Positions 46,541-56,182 of a stretch of 64,000 nt of DNA are shown piece after piece (position 1 is the stretch's first letter; the number at the start of each line of letters is the position of its first letter). A program made the position numbers and the translations under genes. The notes below the pieces were generated by a model. It was not told the DNA's origin. It was given only the letters and a program-made list of their open reading frames with translations, and did no database searches. The stretch comes from Promethearchaeota archaeon (GTDB lineage: Archaea; Asgardarchaeota; Lokiarchaeia; Sigyniarchaeales; SOKP01). The stretch covers positions 248,001 through 312,000 of the forward strand of contig JAEOUA010000007.1 in the NCBI GenBank assembly GCA_016839555.1, written 5' to 3'.

Positions 46541-47188
46541 ATGTATTGTCCAAACTGTGGAGAAAAAATAAAGGATCCAAATCAAAAATTTTGTCAATAT
46601 TGTGGTGCTGCGTTAAAATTTGACACGGAAACATCTATATCCCAAGCAGATATAATTTCTAATAAATCAGCAACTATTCCCTCAACAGAATACACTCCCA
46701 CCGATGCAAAACAAAAAACCTCTAAAAAACACTCAAAAAGATGTTTTGCCGGTGCGATGATTTCCTTTACACTATCTCTACTTACTATAATTATCGGTTT
46801 ACCCCTTATTTTCTTTATAGGATCCTCTATTCACTTAGAAGAAGATCCTTTATCTATATTCTATTTTTATTACTTCCTTTTGTATTATCCTTTTTCTGGC
46901 TATTATCCTACTCCCAGATATGTTTTAGATGAAGGATTAAGAATGATAGCTCATGTATATGGAGTTCTTTTTATTCTCTTTGGTATTGCAAGCTTTATAT
47001 TAGGAATTGTTGCTAGAAGAACTAGGAGAAAAGCAATATATCGTGAGTCAAACAACGGTTTAGTAAAAGCTGGCGGGGTGCTTGCTATATTAGGAATTAT
47101 TCAAGGCATAATCGGGGCAATTATCGGAGGTATCTTGTTTTATCTTCCATTTTATGCGACACTGCTGAATTATGTTTCAGGAATTTAA
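46541..47188 (+). CDS. Zinc-ribbon membrane protein 3
   Basis: A 215-aa paralog of the protein at 41221-41850. Zinc ribbon CPNCGEKIKDPNQKFCQYCG (residues 3-22), a hydrophilic linker, then four membrane helices, with the shared loop GIVARRTRRKAIYRES and a C-terminal helix pair. The two copies sit 5 kb apart, on either side of gdhA-hisG-hisD. Function unknown. Confidence 0.65.
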   Translation: MYCPNCGEKIKDPNQKFCQYCGAALKFDTETSISQADIISNKSATIPSTEYTPTDAKQKTSKKHSKRCFAGAMISFTLSLLTIIIGLPLIFFIGSSIHLEEDPLSIFYFYYFLLYYPFSGYYPTPRYVLDEGLRMIAHVYGVLFILFGIASFILGIVARRTRRKAIYRESNNGLVKAGGVLAILGIIQGIIGAIIGGILFYLPFYATLLNYVSGI

Positions 47189-47294
47189 TTTTAAATCAAT
47201 AAACTCCTTTTTTTTTAAATTTTAGTATAAATAATTAAAATGTGCATAGAAAGCTTTATTAGTATAATTATAAAATTATTATCTAAGATTGGTT

Positions 47295-47417
47295 ATGTTA
47301 GTTATTTGTGAAGAATGTGGATTAACTCAAGAACAAGAAAAGCCCGGTAGATATTATTGTCTCCAATGTAATAAATATACCAAATATTTTGCTCTTGAAT
47401 CTGAAAAAAATAAATAA
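47295..47417 (+). CDS. Small zinc-ribbon protein (40 aa)
   Basis: A 40-residue frame from ATG 47295 with two paired cysteines, C5-x2-C8 and C22-x2-C25 (ICEECG and YCLQCN), a compact zinc ribbon. Its size is small, but the Cys pairing is well formed and the frame is intact. It may be a regulatory or RNA-binding protein; function unknown. Confidence 0.5.
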   Translation: MLVICEECGLTQEQEKPGRYYCLQCNKYTKYFALESEKNK

Positions 47418-47570
47418 GAAAGTAATCATAGAAATTTAAGCTATGGATTTAACTTATTTTATAAAAAATAAATCGAAATAGGAGATCTCTTATTTTGATT
47501 TTACGGATTAATAAATTATCCTTTAAGGTATGAACAATATCTATTAAAATGTGGAAGTTATGTTATAAAT

Positions 47571-47750
47571 ATGAAGAATTATCTAATTTGTAAAAATTGT
47601 GGATATACTTTTGAAAATATTAGAAAGAGCGGCGAATGTTATTGTCCCCAATATAAAGAAAAGAAACATTTCTATTTATTAACATTTGGATGTGGTGGAA
47701 AACCTACGGAATTATATGAAAAGATAAATGAAAATTTATTATCAAAATAG
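47571..47750 (+). CDS. Small zinc-ribbon-like protein (59 aa)
   Basis: A 59-residue frame from ATG 47571: ICKNCG gives C7-x2-C10, then ECYCPQY with C23 and C25, and a further Cys in FGCGGK. The second pair is C-x-C rather than C-x2-C, so zinc binding would need rearranged ligands or the motif is decaying. It resembles the 40-residue protein 150 bp upstream and may be a diverged duplicate. Confidence 0.45.
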   Translation: MKNYLICKNCGYTFENIRKSGECYCPQYKEKKHFYLLTFGCGGKPTELYEKINENLLSK

Positions 47751-47941
47751 TAATATAGAATAATTAACAAAGAGTTGAAGTATCACAACTAATTCTATAA
47801 AATAAAATTAATTAAATTGATTTCTTTAGATTAATATAATAAAACAAAAAGCAAACGAGTCTTAAGGAATTAAATTAAGTTAAGAATATCTGTTAAAAGA
47901 GTTAATATAAAGAATTGAATTAACATGATGGCCCAAACTCT

Positions 47942-49390
47942 TTAACCTTTTACAACGCCAATCGGAGTAAATCTTACGACTTTTTCTACTATTCCTAAGT
48001 CATGACTTACTTGAACAACTTGATCTACATCTTTATAAGCTCCAGGAGCCTCCTCCGCAATAACTCTCATTGATGCTGCTTTAAGTAAAATACCCTTATT
48101 TGCAAGATCAGTTTGCACGACTCGGGCGGGATACTTTCTATCCGCACTCTTCCTTGACATTAAACGCCCTGCTCCATGAGCGGTTGAACCGAATGATAAA
48201 TCCATTGCTTTCTCCTTTCCTACACATAAATAAGATGCCGAACCCATCGTGCCTGGTATTAAAACAGGTTGTCCAATGCTTTTATAATCATCAGGTATTT
48301 CTGGATGTCCTGGGGGAAAAGCTCTGGTTGCTCCCTTTCGATGTACATTTAATTTCATTTTCTTCCCATCTACTTGATGTTCTTCAATTTTAAGAATGTT
48401 ATGACATACTCCATAAATTAGATGGAGATCTAATTCATCAATATCCTTCTTAAAAAAGTTTTCAAACGATTCTCTTAGCCAATGAGTAATTAACTGTCGA
48501 TTACAGAAGCCAAAATTCGCAGCACATGCCATTTGACTAAGATAATTTTGAGCTTCCTTAGTATTTGCAGGCACGCAAGCTAATTCGCGATCAGGGACTT
48601 GAATATTATATTCTTTCATAGCTTTTTCTACCATTCTTAATGAATCTGTGCAAACTTGATGTCCGAAAGCTCTACTACCTGTATGAATCATTACCGTCAC
48701 TTGTTGTTCATCATGAATCCCTACTTTTTTAGCAACATCTTTATTATAGATTCGATCTACTTTCTGTATTTCTATAAAATGATTTCCACTTCCTAATGAT
48801 CCTACTTGACCATTTCCTCTCTCTTTGGCTTTTCTCGAAACTAAACTTGAATCTCCACCTTTCAAGCACCCATTTTCTTCACAATGCTTTAGATCCTCAG
48901 CAATAGCATAACCTTTGTCTAGAGTCCAATTAAGTCCATTTTCAACAAGATTATCAAGTTCTTGATATGATACATCAATTTTCCCACTTGAACCTAATCC
49001 GCTCGGTATATTTCTATAAATAGCATCTAATAATTCTGGTAATACTTCTCTTACTTCTTTCTCATAGAGGTTAGTTCGTAATAACCGTACACCACAGTTA
49101 ATATCATAACCTACTCCACCAGGAGATATCATTCCCGTATCCGCTTTGGTTCCCGCTACACCACCTATGCAAAATCCATATCCTTGATGAGCATCAGATA
49201 GAGCTATAGCATATTTTTTAATCCCTCTTAAGGTAGCAACATTAGCGATTTGATCGAGCGTTCTGTCTTCTTTTATTTTATTCATAATATATGAATTGGC
49301 ATACACGCGAGCGGGCACCCTCATTTGGAATTTGCCAATTTTATGAGGAGCTATTTCAAAGATATTTTCTTCTATTTTCTTAACTTCCAT
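47942..49390 (-). CDS. rtcB: RNA-splicing ligase RtcB
   Basis: A 482-aa 3'-phosphate/5'-hydroxyl RNA ligase used in tRNA splicing and repair. Mn-binding segment GGVGYDINCG with Asp96 and Cys99, catalytic/guanylylated His region in STAHGAGRLMSR (C-terminal half), and the conserved HRKGATRAFPPGHP. Length matches archaeal RtcB without an intein, though inteins are common in this family. GTP-dependent, cytosolic. Divergent from the broken DUF6512-like gene. Confidence 0.93.
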   Translation of the reverse strand: MEVKKIEENIFEIAPHKIGKFQMRVPARVYANSYIMNKIKEDRTLDQIANVATLRGIKKYAIALSDAHQGYGFCIGGVAGTKADTGMISPGGVGYDINCGVRLLRTNLYEKEVREVLPELLDAIYRNIPSGLGSSGKIDVSYQELDNLVENGLNWTLDKGYAIAEDLKHCEENGCLKGGDSSLVSRKAKERGNGQVGSLGSGNHFIEIQKVDRIYNKDVAKKVGIHDEQQVTVMIHTGSRAFGHQVCTDSLRMVEKAMKEYNIQVPDRELACVPANTKEAQNYLSQMACAANFGFCNRQLITHWLRESFENFFKKDIDELDLHLIYGVCHNILKIEEHQVDGKKMKLNVHRKGATRAFPPGHPEIPDDYKSIGQPVLIPGTMGSASYLCVGKEKAMDLSFGSTAHGAGRLMSRKSADRKYPARVVQTDLANKGILLKAASMRVIAEEAPGAYKDVDQVVQVSHDLGIVEKVVRFTPIGVVKG

Positions 49391-49669
49391 TTTACTTCAA
49401 ATATAACAAATTTTATTAATCTAAAAAAAATTATGAATAAAGTTTATAATCTGACTTACAATTTTGCTTATTTAATCGTGAATCTTTATTTGATATTTAT
49501 GTATCTTTTTTGTTTAATTAATAATTTACTTTTTTTTAATTGAAAAATAAGTAGCTTTTTATAATTTTTTATTAAATATTACGAAATGAATTTAATATCT
49601 TAAAAAATAATACAAAATAAAATTCTATATTATTTCTTCATAAACTAATTTCTAAGAAATGGTGGTACT
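49391..49669. other. 279-bp divergent spacer, nothing recognised
   Basis: Very AT-rich spacer between rtcB and the pseudogene. It would carry the rtcB promoter. A short frame here has no support. Confidence 0.3.
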
Positions 49670-50202
49670 ATGGAAAAAAAAAATTTATATTGGCAAATAG
49701 GAGGTATGGTTTTTATTTTATTAGTTGGGTCATTTATGCATTTTCTTTTTGAATTGACTGGAATTGGCCCCCAATTGGTGCTATTGCTGCTGTAAATGAA
49801 AGCGTTTGATAACATTTAAAACTAGGTTATTGGCCTTTAGTTTTTTTTGCATTCATAGAATATCAATTTATTAAGGAAGAAGTCAATAATTTTTTTCTTG
49901 CTAAACTTATTTCTGCGCTGTCTATTATTGTAATTATTCCTGTGTTTTTTTATAGCTATACTGCTATTTTAGGAGAACATATGCTTCTATTGGATATTAT
50001 TAGTTTTATTTTAGCAATCGTAGTAGGGCATTTATTAAGTTATAAGATTTTGACTAAATCTCCCTATTCAGATTCAATATCACTGCTTTCATTAATAAGA
50101 ATAATAGCAATTGGTATTATTTTCGTATTATTTACGTATCTCCCTCCACATATTCCGATCTTTCAAGATTCCCTCACAGGATTATATGGGATACCTTATT
50201 AA
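49670..50202 (+). pseudogene. Broken DUF6512-like membrane protein gene
   Basis: Joining frames gives a continuous membrane protein of about 177 residues. Frame A from ATG 49670 reads MEKKNLYWQIGGMVFILLVG up to FELTG, where one base is missing near 49760. The sequence then continues in another frame as NWPPIGAIAAVNESV, reaches TGA TAA in place of the Trp-Glu of the conserved NESVWEHLK motif, and goes on (HLKLGYWPLVFF) to a normal stop at 50200-50202. The fusion resembles DUF6512 proteins. So one frameshift plus two stop codons inactivate it, though assembly error at the frameshift cannot be excluded. Confidence 0.7.
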
Positions 50203-50328
50203 TATTAGTATAAAATTCTCTCTATTTCTTTTATTTTTTTAAAATAACCTAATCTTTAATAATTAGAATAACAAATATAAAGATTGAAACTTTTAATTAT
50301 TTTAATTCAAAAAAATTAGTGAAAAAAA

Positions 50329-52113
50329 ATGTCAGATCAAGAATGGCATGTTGATGAAAACAAAGCATGGTTTAAAAAATGGTGGCCTGATGAAGTCCCA
50401 AAAAATATGAAATTTGAATCGCTTTCTTTAGGTGAATTTTTTGAGAGACAGAGGAAAAAATATGGAAAAGAAAATATAATGTGGTTTCTTGAAACATTCA
50501 TGACTTATAATGAAGCTGGAATGCACATAGATTCATTAGCAACTGCTCTTGATGATTTAGGTTTAAAAAAAGGTGATGTTGTTGGGTTATTATTACCTAA
50601 TAGTTTTCAATACGTAATCAGTTTTTATGCTTGCGCTAAAATAGGAGTTATACCTACTGGAATAAATCCTACTTATAAACCACTTGAAATTTTACATCAT
50701 ATACAACTCACAAATGCAAAAGCTTTAATTATTTTAGATGCGCTATATGAGGTTTTAGTTAAACCTATAATATCTAAAACAAATGTAAAGTTCATAATAT
50801 CTACTAACCTCGTTGATTTAGCATCAGGGCTTTCGGGATTTATTAAGTTTCTTGGTAAACTAATAGGAAAAATTCCAAAAGGTAAGGTTGATTTTAAGAG
50901 GACTTATGATTTTCTTGAGTTATTAAAAACACCAGCAAAACTTCCTTATGTAGGATTTGATCCCAAACAGCATTCAGCAACCTATATAATGACAGGTGGA
51001 ACCACGGGAGTACCAAAAGCAACTAATTTAACGCATTTCAATGTCGTTTCAAATGCATTACAATGTGTTGCATGGCTAGGTGGAGAATCTCCTGGATTTG
51101 CAGACCTAGGTGTTCTGCCTCTTTTTCATAGTTTTGGAATGACTGCTGTTATGAATGCATGTATTGGCTTAGGAGGCTGGATGATGCTCTTTCCCCGACC
51201 GCCTGAAACAGAAGAATTGGTTAAAACGATTGAAAAATTACCTGCTCCCGAGGGTTTAGCATATGTGGGTGCTGAAATTCTCTTTAAACGATTGGCAGAA
51301 TTTCCTGATTTAGGTAAATATAATATCATGGGAAAGATAAAAAAATGTATATCTGGAGCAGGACCTTTACACGCCCCCGTTCAAGAAAAATTCCAAAAAA
51401 ATACTGGTGGGAAAATTGTTGAAGGATATGGTCTTTCGGAAGCTAGTCCAGTAGTAAGTTCAGGAAGTCTTTTCGGCGATAGTCCTTTGGGAAATATTGG
51501 GATGCCAATCCCGGGGACGGATTGGGAAATTTTTCAAACGGATGCAGAAGATTTAAGCGATGGACCTATAGCAGATGGTCTTCCCGGTTCAAAATATGGT
51601 GAAGAAAATACGGGAGAAATATGTGTTTGCGGTCCTCAAGTAATGAAAGAATATCTAAATAAACCAGAAGAGACAAATGCAACACTTCAAGCATGGGATG
51701 GCAGAATCTGGCTTCGAACAGGAGATATCGGATTTATGCATGAAGATGGGTTAATCACGATTCGAGACCGTAAAAAACAGTTGATTAAAATGGCAGGTCA
51801 TTCGGTCTTTCCGAAAGAGGTTGAAGAAATGTTAATGAAAAACGAGGCAGTGAACGAGGCAGCCGTTGCTGGACTTCCTGACCCAGAAGGTAAAGTAGGT
51901 GAAATTATTAAAGCATGGGTAGCATTAGAACCTGATTATGTAGGAAAAATTACTGAACAAGAATTAAAAGCATGGGCTGAGAAGAATGTAACAAAATGGA
52001 AGGTACCAACTTTAATTGAATTCATCCCCGAAGTTCCTAAAAGTGTGCTAGGAAAAGTAGAAAGAAGAGCTTTGCAAGAAGCTGACCCTCTCTATAAGGA
52101 AAAAAAGGAGTAA
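50329..52113 (+). CDS. AMP-forming acyl-CoA synthetase / adenylate-forming enzyme
   Basis: A 594-aa ANL-superfamily enzyme that activates a carboxylic acid with ATP to the acyl-adenylate and then usually to acyl-CoA. Core motif TGGTTGVPKATNLTH (about 222-236), GYGLSEASPV (A5), LRTGDIGF and RDRKKQLIKMAGHSVFPKEVEE (A8), and the catalytic Lys in PKSVLGKVERR (near the C-terminus). It reads like a medium/long-chain fatty acyl-CoA synthetase. It is followed by a convergent DUF1295 gene and, beyond it, the beta-helix triplets, so a lipid or acyl-group role together is conceivable. Confidence 0.85.
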   Translation: MSDQEWHVDENKAWFKKWWPDEVPKNMKFESLSLGEFFERQRKKYGKENIMWFLETFMTYNEAGMHIDSLATALDDLGLKKGDVVGLLLPNSFQYVISFYACAKIGVIPTGINPTYKPLEILHHIQLTNAKALIILDALYEVLVKPIISKTNVKFIISTNLVDLASGLSGFIKFLGKLIGKIPKGKVDFKRTYDFLELLKTPAKLPYVGFDPKQHSATYIMTGGTTGVPKATNLTHFNVVSNALQCVAWLGGESPGFADLGVLPLFHSFGMTAVMNACIGLGGWMMLFPRPPETEELVKTIEKLPAPEGLAYVGAEILFKRLAEFPDLGKYNIMGKIKKCISGAGPLHAPVQEKFQKNTGGKIVEGYGLSEASPVVSSGSLFGDSPLGNIGMPIPGTDWEIFQTDAEDLSDGPIADGLPGSKYGEENTGEICVCGPQVMKEYLNKPEETNATLQAWDGRIWLRTGDIGFMHEDGLITIRDRKKQLIKMAGHSVFPKEVEEMLMKNEAVNEAAVAGLPDPEGKVGEIIKAWVALEPDYVGKITEQELKAWAEKNVTKWKVPTLIEFIPEVPKSVLGKVERRALQEADPLYKEKKE

Positions 52114-52186
52114 AAAATATTATTTAATAGTTCAGCAATAAAAACAGTATTTATAAAAAAAATTCTCATTTTTTTTTATTTTGGTA

Positions 52187-53008
52187 TTAATCTATTTCTT
52201 TTTTTGGTGGTAAAGGTATAAATTGACTTGTTCGTCTCCTATATTTGTCATATTCACTATCTCCTTCAAATCTTTTATTTATTAAACGAACACCAGAAAC
52301 ATTTATGATCATATATGTAATTATTATTGGTCCAAATATGGTAATAAATCCGAAAGGAATCACAAGAGACACTATATATAATCCCCACCATTGTGTTACT
52401 TCACCAAAATAATTAGGATGCTGAGTATTACGCCATAATCCCTTATCAAACACCTTTCCTTTATTAGCTGGATCATTCAAAAATCGATATAGTTGAATAT
52501 CTCCGATAGTCTCGTAAAGAAAACCAAGTATCCATACTAAACTACCAAAGATTAAGGTTAAAGTACTTAAAGAAATCAAGCTATCTAATGGAACATCATC
52601 ATTAACATTTATAAATGACACAGGAAACACAACCAAGAAAATAATTAAACCTTGAAAAAGGTAAATTCGAAATAAACTATTAATAAGCACTTTGTTCCCC
52701 CATCGCTCTCGCATATTTTGATATCTTTTATCCTCACCTTTACCCCAATTTCTTATTAAGACATAATTAGATAATCTTATCCCCCATATAGTTACTAAAA
52801 TAGTAACAATTATTTGCCTTATACCGAAAGTACCCTTTAAAAGCAAAGTTGACCATGCGACCAAAATAAATCCCCATCCGTAAAATACATCCATTATAGA
52901 ATTATCCTTTTTTAGTGATCCCACAATAAAGGCGATAAGTAAAAAACCTAATAAAAATAATCCAGTCCATCCATATATTTGCAAAATTTCAATTACCGAA
53001 TCTTCCAT
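52187..53008 (-). CDS. DUF1295-family membrane reductase-like protein
   Basis: A 273-aa protein with seven or so membrane helices. The C-terminal signature GLWRNTQHPNYFGEVTQWWG (about 191-210) is the DUF1295/steroid-5-alpha-reductase-like motif (R-x-x-x-HPNYFGE). Related families are isoprenylcysteine methyltransferases and steroid or fatty reductases. Actual substrate unknown; a lipid or polyprenyl is likely. Convergent with the acyl-CoA synthetase gene. Confidence 0.8.
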   Translation of the reverse strand: MEDSVIEILQIYGWTGLFLLGFLLIAFIVGSLKKDNSIMDVFYGWGFILVAWSTLLLKGTFGIRQIIVTILVTIWGIRLSNYVLIRNWGKGEDKRYQNMRERWGNKVLINSLFRIYLFQGLIIFLVVFPVSFINVNDDVPLDSLISLSTLTLIFGSLVWILGFLYETIGDIQLYRFLNDPANKGKVFDKGLWRNTQHPNYFGEVTQWWGLYIVSLVIPFGFITIFGPIIITYMIINVSGVRLINKRFEGDSEYDKYRRRTSQFIPLPPKKEID

Positions 53009-53330
53009 AATTCTTCAACAAGAATTCTTTTTACATTACTAAAATATTATTGAATAAATGAGACTCTGCTATTATTTAAACTTATTATTAATATTATATA
53101 GATTTTTGATGGGTTTAATAAATGAATTAATCAGACTCAGAAAAATCTTAATAGAGTTAATATTTTCGAAACTTAAATTAAAAAACATACTATAGACAAT
53201 CGAATAGATTATTTTCGAATCATTATACATAGATTTTTGTAAAAAAGTATTAATTTTCAAAAAGAAGATAATTATTCATAAAACCTATGAACTAAATTTA
53301 AAAACAAAATATTTAATCAATTTCTTTTGT
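53009..53330. other. 322-bp spacer, nothing recognised
   Basis: AT-rich spacer between the DUF1295 gene and the beta-helix operon (both minus strand). A short frame (53072-53260) lacks any coding character. No RNA gene recognised. Confidence 0.3.
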
Positions 53331-54152
53331 CTATTTACTCATATTATATTTATTCATAAAAAATTTGAATTTTTCTGGGTTATTAAGAAAAGGCTCTAAA
53401 TGATCTTCAAAAAATCTATTTTTCTTAAATTTTTTAGCAGGAACACCAGAATATATCCATCCTTCTTCTAATTTTTGGTTAACGGTTGTAGTAGACCCAG
53501 AGACTAAAATACAGTTTTGCCCAATTTTCGTGCCAGGCATTACAATAGAATGCGCCCCAATAATTACATTATCCTTGATAATTGTTTTTCTAATAATAAA
53601 TAGATTACCCGTGATAAGTGCCGATTGCACGATACTCCCTTGACCTATTATTATATTTTTTCCAAATTCAATGAATTCTGTATCAACCCATCCTTCAAAA
53701 AGAGAATTAGAAAATTTGGTTTTCACTCCAAATATTTTAAGGCAAATATTATTCATAAATGGAAAAGGTAATTTATGAGCAAGCCATATAGGCCATTTCT
53801 TGATAGTATTTCGAAGACTCCAATAGCGAAAATCTTTATTATTTTCATCTCTGAGGAACACTCCTTCTCTGGGCTTATGGATTAGATTTGCAAAGATTAA
53901 TAAGATTTTTGCGAAAAATAAAGATATTAAAATGATTGAAATATACATCAAAACTATCAGAAAAGGAAACAATAATATAAAATAGAGAAGTGTATCAAAC
54001 AAGAAATTATAATATACCCAAAATTCAAATTGAACTATGAAAAGACTTACCCAAAACAAGAAAATATAGAATATAATATATTTCTTTTTTGCCAAAATAT
54101 TACTAGTAAAGGGTCCAACTTTTAATGCTGCCGGTGTTGAAATTTTTATCAC
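53331..54152 (-). CDS. Membrane-anchored left-handed beta-helix protein C' (triplet copy 2, gene 3)
   Basis: A 273-aa protein. N-terminal region: VGPFTSNILAKKKYIIFYIF then two membrane helices (about 28-50 and 55-85). A conserved linker HKPREGVFLRD, then RYWSLRNTIKKWPIWLAHKL, leads to a left-handed beta-helix (about 150-245): EFIEFGKNIIIGQGS, IIKDNVIIGAHSIVMPGTKI. Ends with the WIYSGVPAKKFKKNRF pocket. It is close to protein C of the first triplet (56183-57067). It lacks the usual catalytic His of hexapeptide acyltransferases in an obvious place, so activity is uncertain. Confidence 0.7.
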   Translation of the reverse strand: MIKISTPAALKVGPFTSNILAKKKYIIFYIFLFWVSLFIVQFEFWVYYNFLFDTLLYFILLFPFLIVLMYISIILISLFFAKILLIFANLIHKPREGVFLRDENNKDFRYWSLRNTIKKWPIWLAHKLPFPFMNNICLKIFGVKTKFSNSLFEGWVDTEFIEFGKNIIIGQGSIVQSALITGNLFIIRKTIIKDNVIIGAHSIVMPGTKIGQNCILVSGSTTTVNQKLEEGWIYSGVPAKKFKKNRFFEDHLEPFLNNPEKFKFFMNKYNMSK

Positions 54153-54154
54153 CT

Positions 54155-55072
54155 TTACTTATTATTCTCTTCGGTATCAGTAATATCTTGATCTATATTA
54201 ATCTCTTTAATTACTTTATATTTCCTATTTTCATCGACGTCCTTTTTATGAATAAATCCGTTTCTTTCTTCAGCATATTTATTTGGTTTTAATTTGGAGA
54301 CAGGATTGCCAAAATATACCCATCCATGATCTAATTTTTGGTTATAATGAGTAGTTGAAAAAGCACCAATAATCGTTTCTTTGCCTACTTCTGTTCCTGG
54401 CGCGATATTAGAAACCCCACCGATAACAGTATAGTCCTCAAATCTTATCTTTTTAATGATTAGATATTTACCAAGAATCATCGAGCTCATAACTACTGCG
54501 CCTTGACCGACAGTCACCTTACGCCCTATTTCAATGAATTCTATATCTACCCAAGAATCAAACATATGACTTGATAAATGTACTTGTACACCAAACCACT
54601 TAAAACCCCATGTATCAATCCAAGGTAAAGGATTATTATTCATAACCCATAATACTAATTTTTTCAATTGAATTCTTAAGCGCCAAAATTGATAATCTTT
54701 ATTATCTTTTTCAATCTTAAAAACTCCTTGCTTTGGTTTATGTATTAAATTCAGTATAATTAAGAATAATTTTCCAAACACAGCAATTCCAAAGGCAATT
54801 ATAAAAAAATTAATTAAAATTGCTATAGGGATTAATATAATTTTCACAAATATATTTTGAATAAAAAGGATATAATTATACCAAAAAGCGACTATTATAA
54901 AAAAAGTAATCCAAATTATTGGGATATATAATATCAGAAATCTTAAATCTATTTTATTTATTGCACTTGTAGTAACGAAATCGATCTCAAATTCTGACTT
55001 TTTTCCCACTTCTAATATTTCAAGAAGCTTTGAATTTAAATCTCTTCTCTTATATTGATCTCTATTTATCAT
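54155..55072 (-). CDS. Membrane-anchored left-handed beta-helix protein B' (triplet copy 2, gene 2)
   Basis: A 305-aa protein: two or three N-terminal membrane helices (about 47-75, 78-105), the linker IHKPKQGVFKIEKDNKDYQF, then WRLRIQLKKLVLWVMNNNPL and a beta-helix with WVDIEFIEIGRKVTVGQGAV and HYNQKLDHGWVYFGNPVSKL. Its start (ATG at 55072) is inside the end of gene A' (11-bp overlap), and its stop is 2 bp before gene C', so the three are translated as one unit. Confidence 0.7.
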   Translation of the reverse strand: MINRDQYKRRDLNSKLLEILEVGKKSEFEIDFVTTSAINKIDLRFLILYIPIIWITFFIIVAFWYNYILFIQNIFVKIILIPIAILINFFIIAFGIAVFGKLFLIILNLIHKPKQGVFKIEKDNKDYQFWRLRIQLKKLVLWVMNNNPLPWIDTWGFKWFGVQVHLSSHMFDSWVDIEFIEIGRKVTVGQGAVVMSSMILGKYLIIKKIRFEDYTVIGGVSNIAPGTEVGKETIIGAFSTTHYNQKLDHGWVYFGNPVSKLKPNKYAEERNGFIHKKDVDENRKYKVIKEINIDQDITDTEENNK

Positions 55073-55967
55073 TATTTACTTTCTTTTGGTTTATTCTCTT
55101 ATTTTTAAAATTTTCTGCCTTTTTTAAATCATCTTCGGAAAGATCTAAATACTTCATAACTTTTCTTGGAAAAGCTCTCCTTAAAGGCACCCCAAAGTAA
55201 TAGTTATTTCCTTTAAGAACATTATGTTTAGTAGCTCCCGCCATAGGTAATAGATAGGAATCATCATTTATTTCTACGCCTGGAGCTATACAGTTTAATG
55301 CGGAGGTGGTGACATTATCTCCAACTTTTATTTTAAAATATGAAATATCTCCAAAGATTCCATCGACTGCATGTGAACTAAATCCAGAATTAACTCCAAT
55401 ATAGGAATTTTCACCCATTATTATCCCCTTATCTGCTCCAAATTGCTCTTCAATAACACTTCCTTTACCAATTTTATTACAACCTATAAAATTATAAAGC
55501 CAAGTAATAAGCCATGGAAACGGACCCTTATTAAAAGCATGTTTGGGATACTTTATTAAAAAACTACGAATATGATATAAATTTAAAGTTTTACTGGGGA
55601 TATTTCTGGGAATTATCCCGTTTTTTGAAGGAGAAATTCTTTCCGTAATTTTCCACCAAAATTTCGTGATAGCCGCTACAAAGAATAAATGAATAAAATA
55701 TGAAACTATTAATGCAATTGGAAAGCAAAGCGAAACTATAATCCCTTCTAAACTACTAAAAATTATAATAAAACTTTCAGCATTCAAAAAATATGGAATA
55801 TATAGAAATTGTATATACATCCACATAATGATGCCGGGAAAGAGCCATGATAAGAGATATGTTGTGCCAAAGCCTAATGCATACCAATGAAATTGAAGAT
55901 TTATTTCATGTTTTTCAATGGTACTTTCTGAATCCTTAATATCATTCAGTTGACTGTTTTGAGACAT
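55062..55967 (-). CDS. Membrane-anchored left-handed beta-helix protein A' (triplet copy 2, gene 1)
   Basis: A 301-aa protein. Two or three membrane helices (about 31-110), then a soluble domain with PRNIPSKTLNLYHIRSFLIK and a beta-helix region (GKGSVIEEQFGADKGIIMGE; IAPGVEINDDSYLLPMAG) ending in YYFGVPLRRAFPRK. Most diverged of the three proteins from the B and C types, but clearly the partner of protein A (58089-58988). It is first in the second triplet, 215 bp after the first triplet's last gene. Confidence 0.7.
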   Translation of the reverse strand: MSQNSQLNDIKDSESTIEKHEINLQFHWYALGFGTTYLLSWLFPGIIMWMYIQFLYIPYFLNAESFIIIFSSLEGIIVSLCFPIALIVSYFIHLFFVAAITKFWWKITERISPSKNGIIPRNIPSKTLNLYHIRSFLIKYPKHAFNKGPFPWLITWLYNFIGCNKIGKGSVIEEQFGADKGIIMGENSYIGVNSGFSSHAVDGIFGDISYFKIKVGDNVTTSALNCIAPGVEINDDSYLLPMAGATKHNVLKGNNYYFGVPLRRAFPRKVMKYLDLSEDDLKKAENFKNKRINQKKVNNDK

Positions 55968-56182
55968 TTTTTTTTGAGATACTTATTATTTTAAAAAATA
56001 TTATTTGTGAATCTTTTTTTTCTTCTAAATAACGCTTAAAATATTTAATATAATCTTTATAATTTTATTATAAATAGTAAATAAAAGGCTTATGCTTATA
56101 AAAAAAAGATATTTATTTATAAAAAATCCCTATAAACGGGATTATTTTATATCAAATAATGTTAAATTTTGGGTATAATTGA

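Noticed and set aside
49790..49820. TGA in the NESV-TGA-TAA-HLK segment as a selenocysteine or pyrrolysine codon
   Set aside because: It is followed directly by TAA and accompanied by a frameshift upstream, so readthrough would not restore a protein; a broken gene is simpler.
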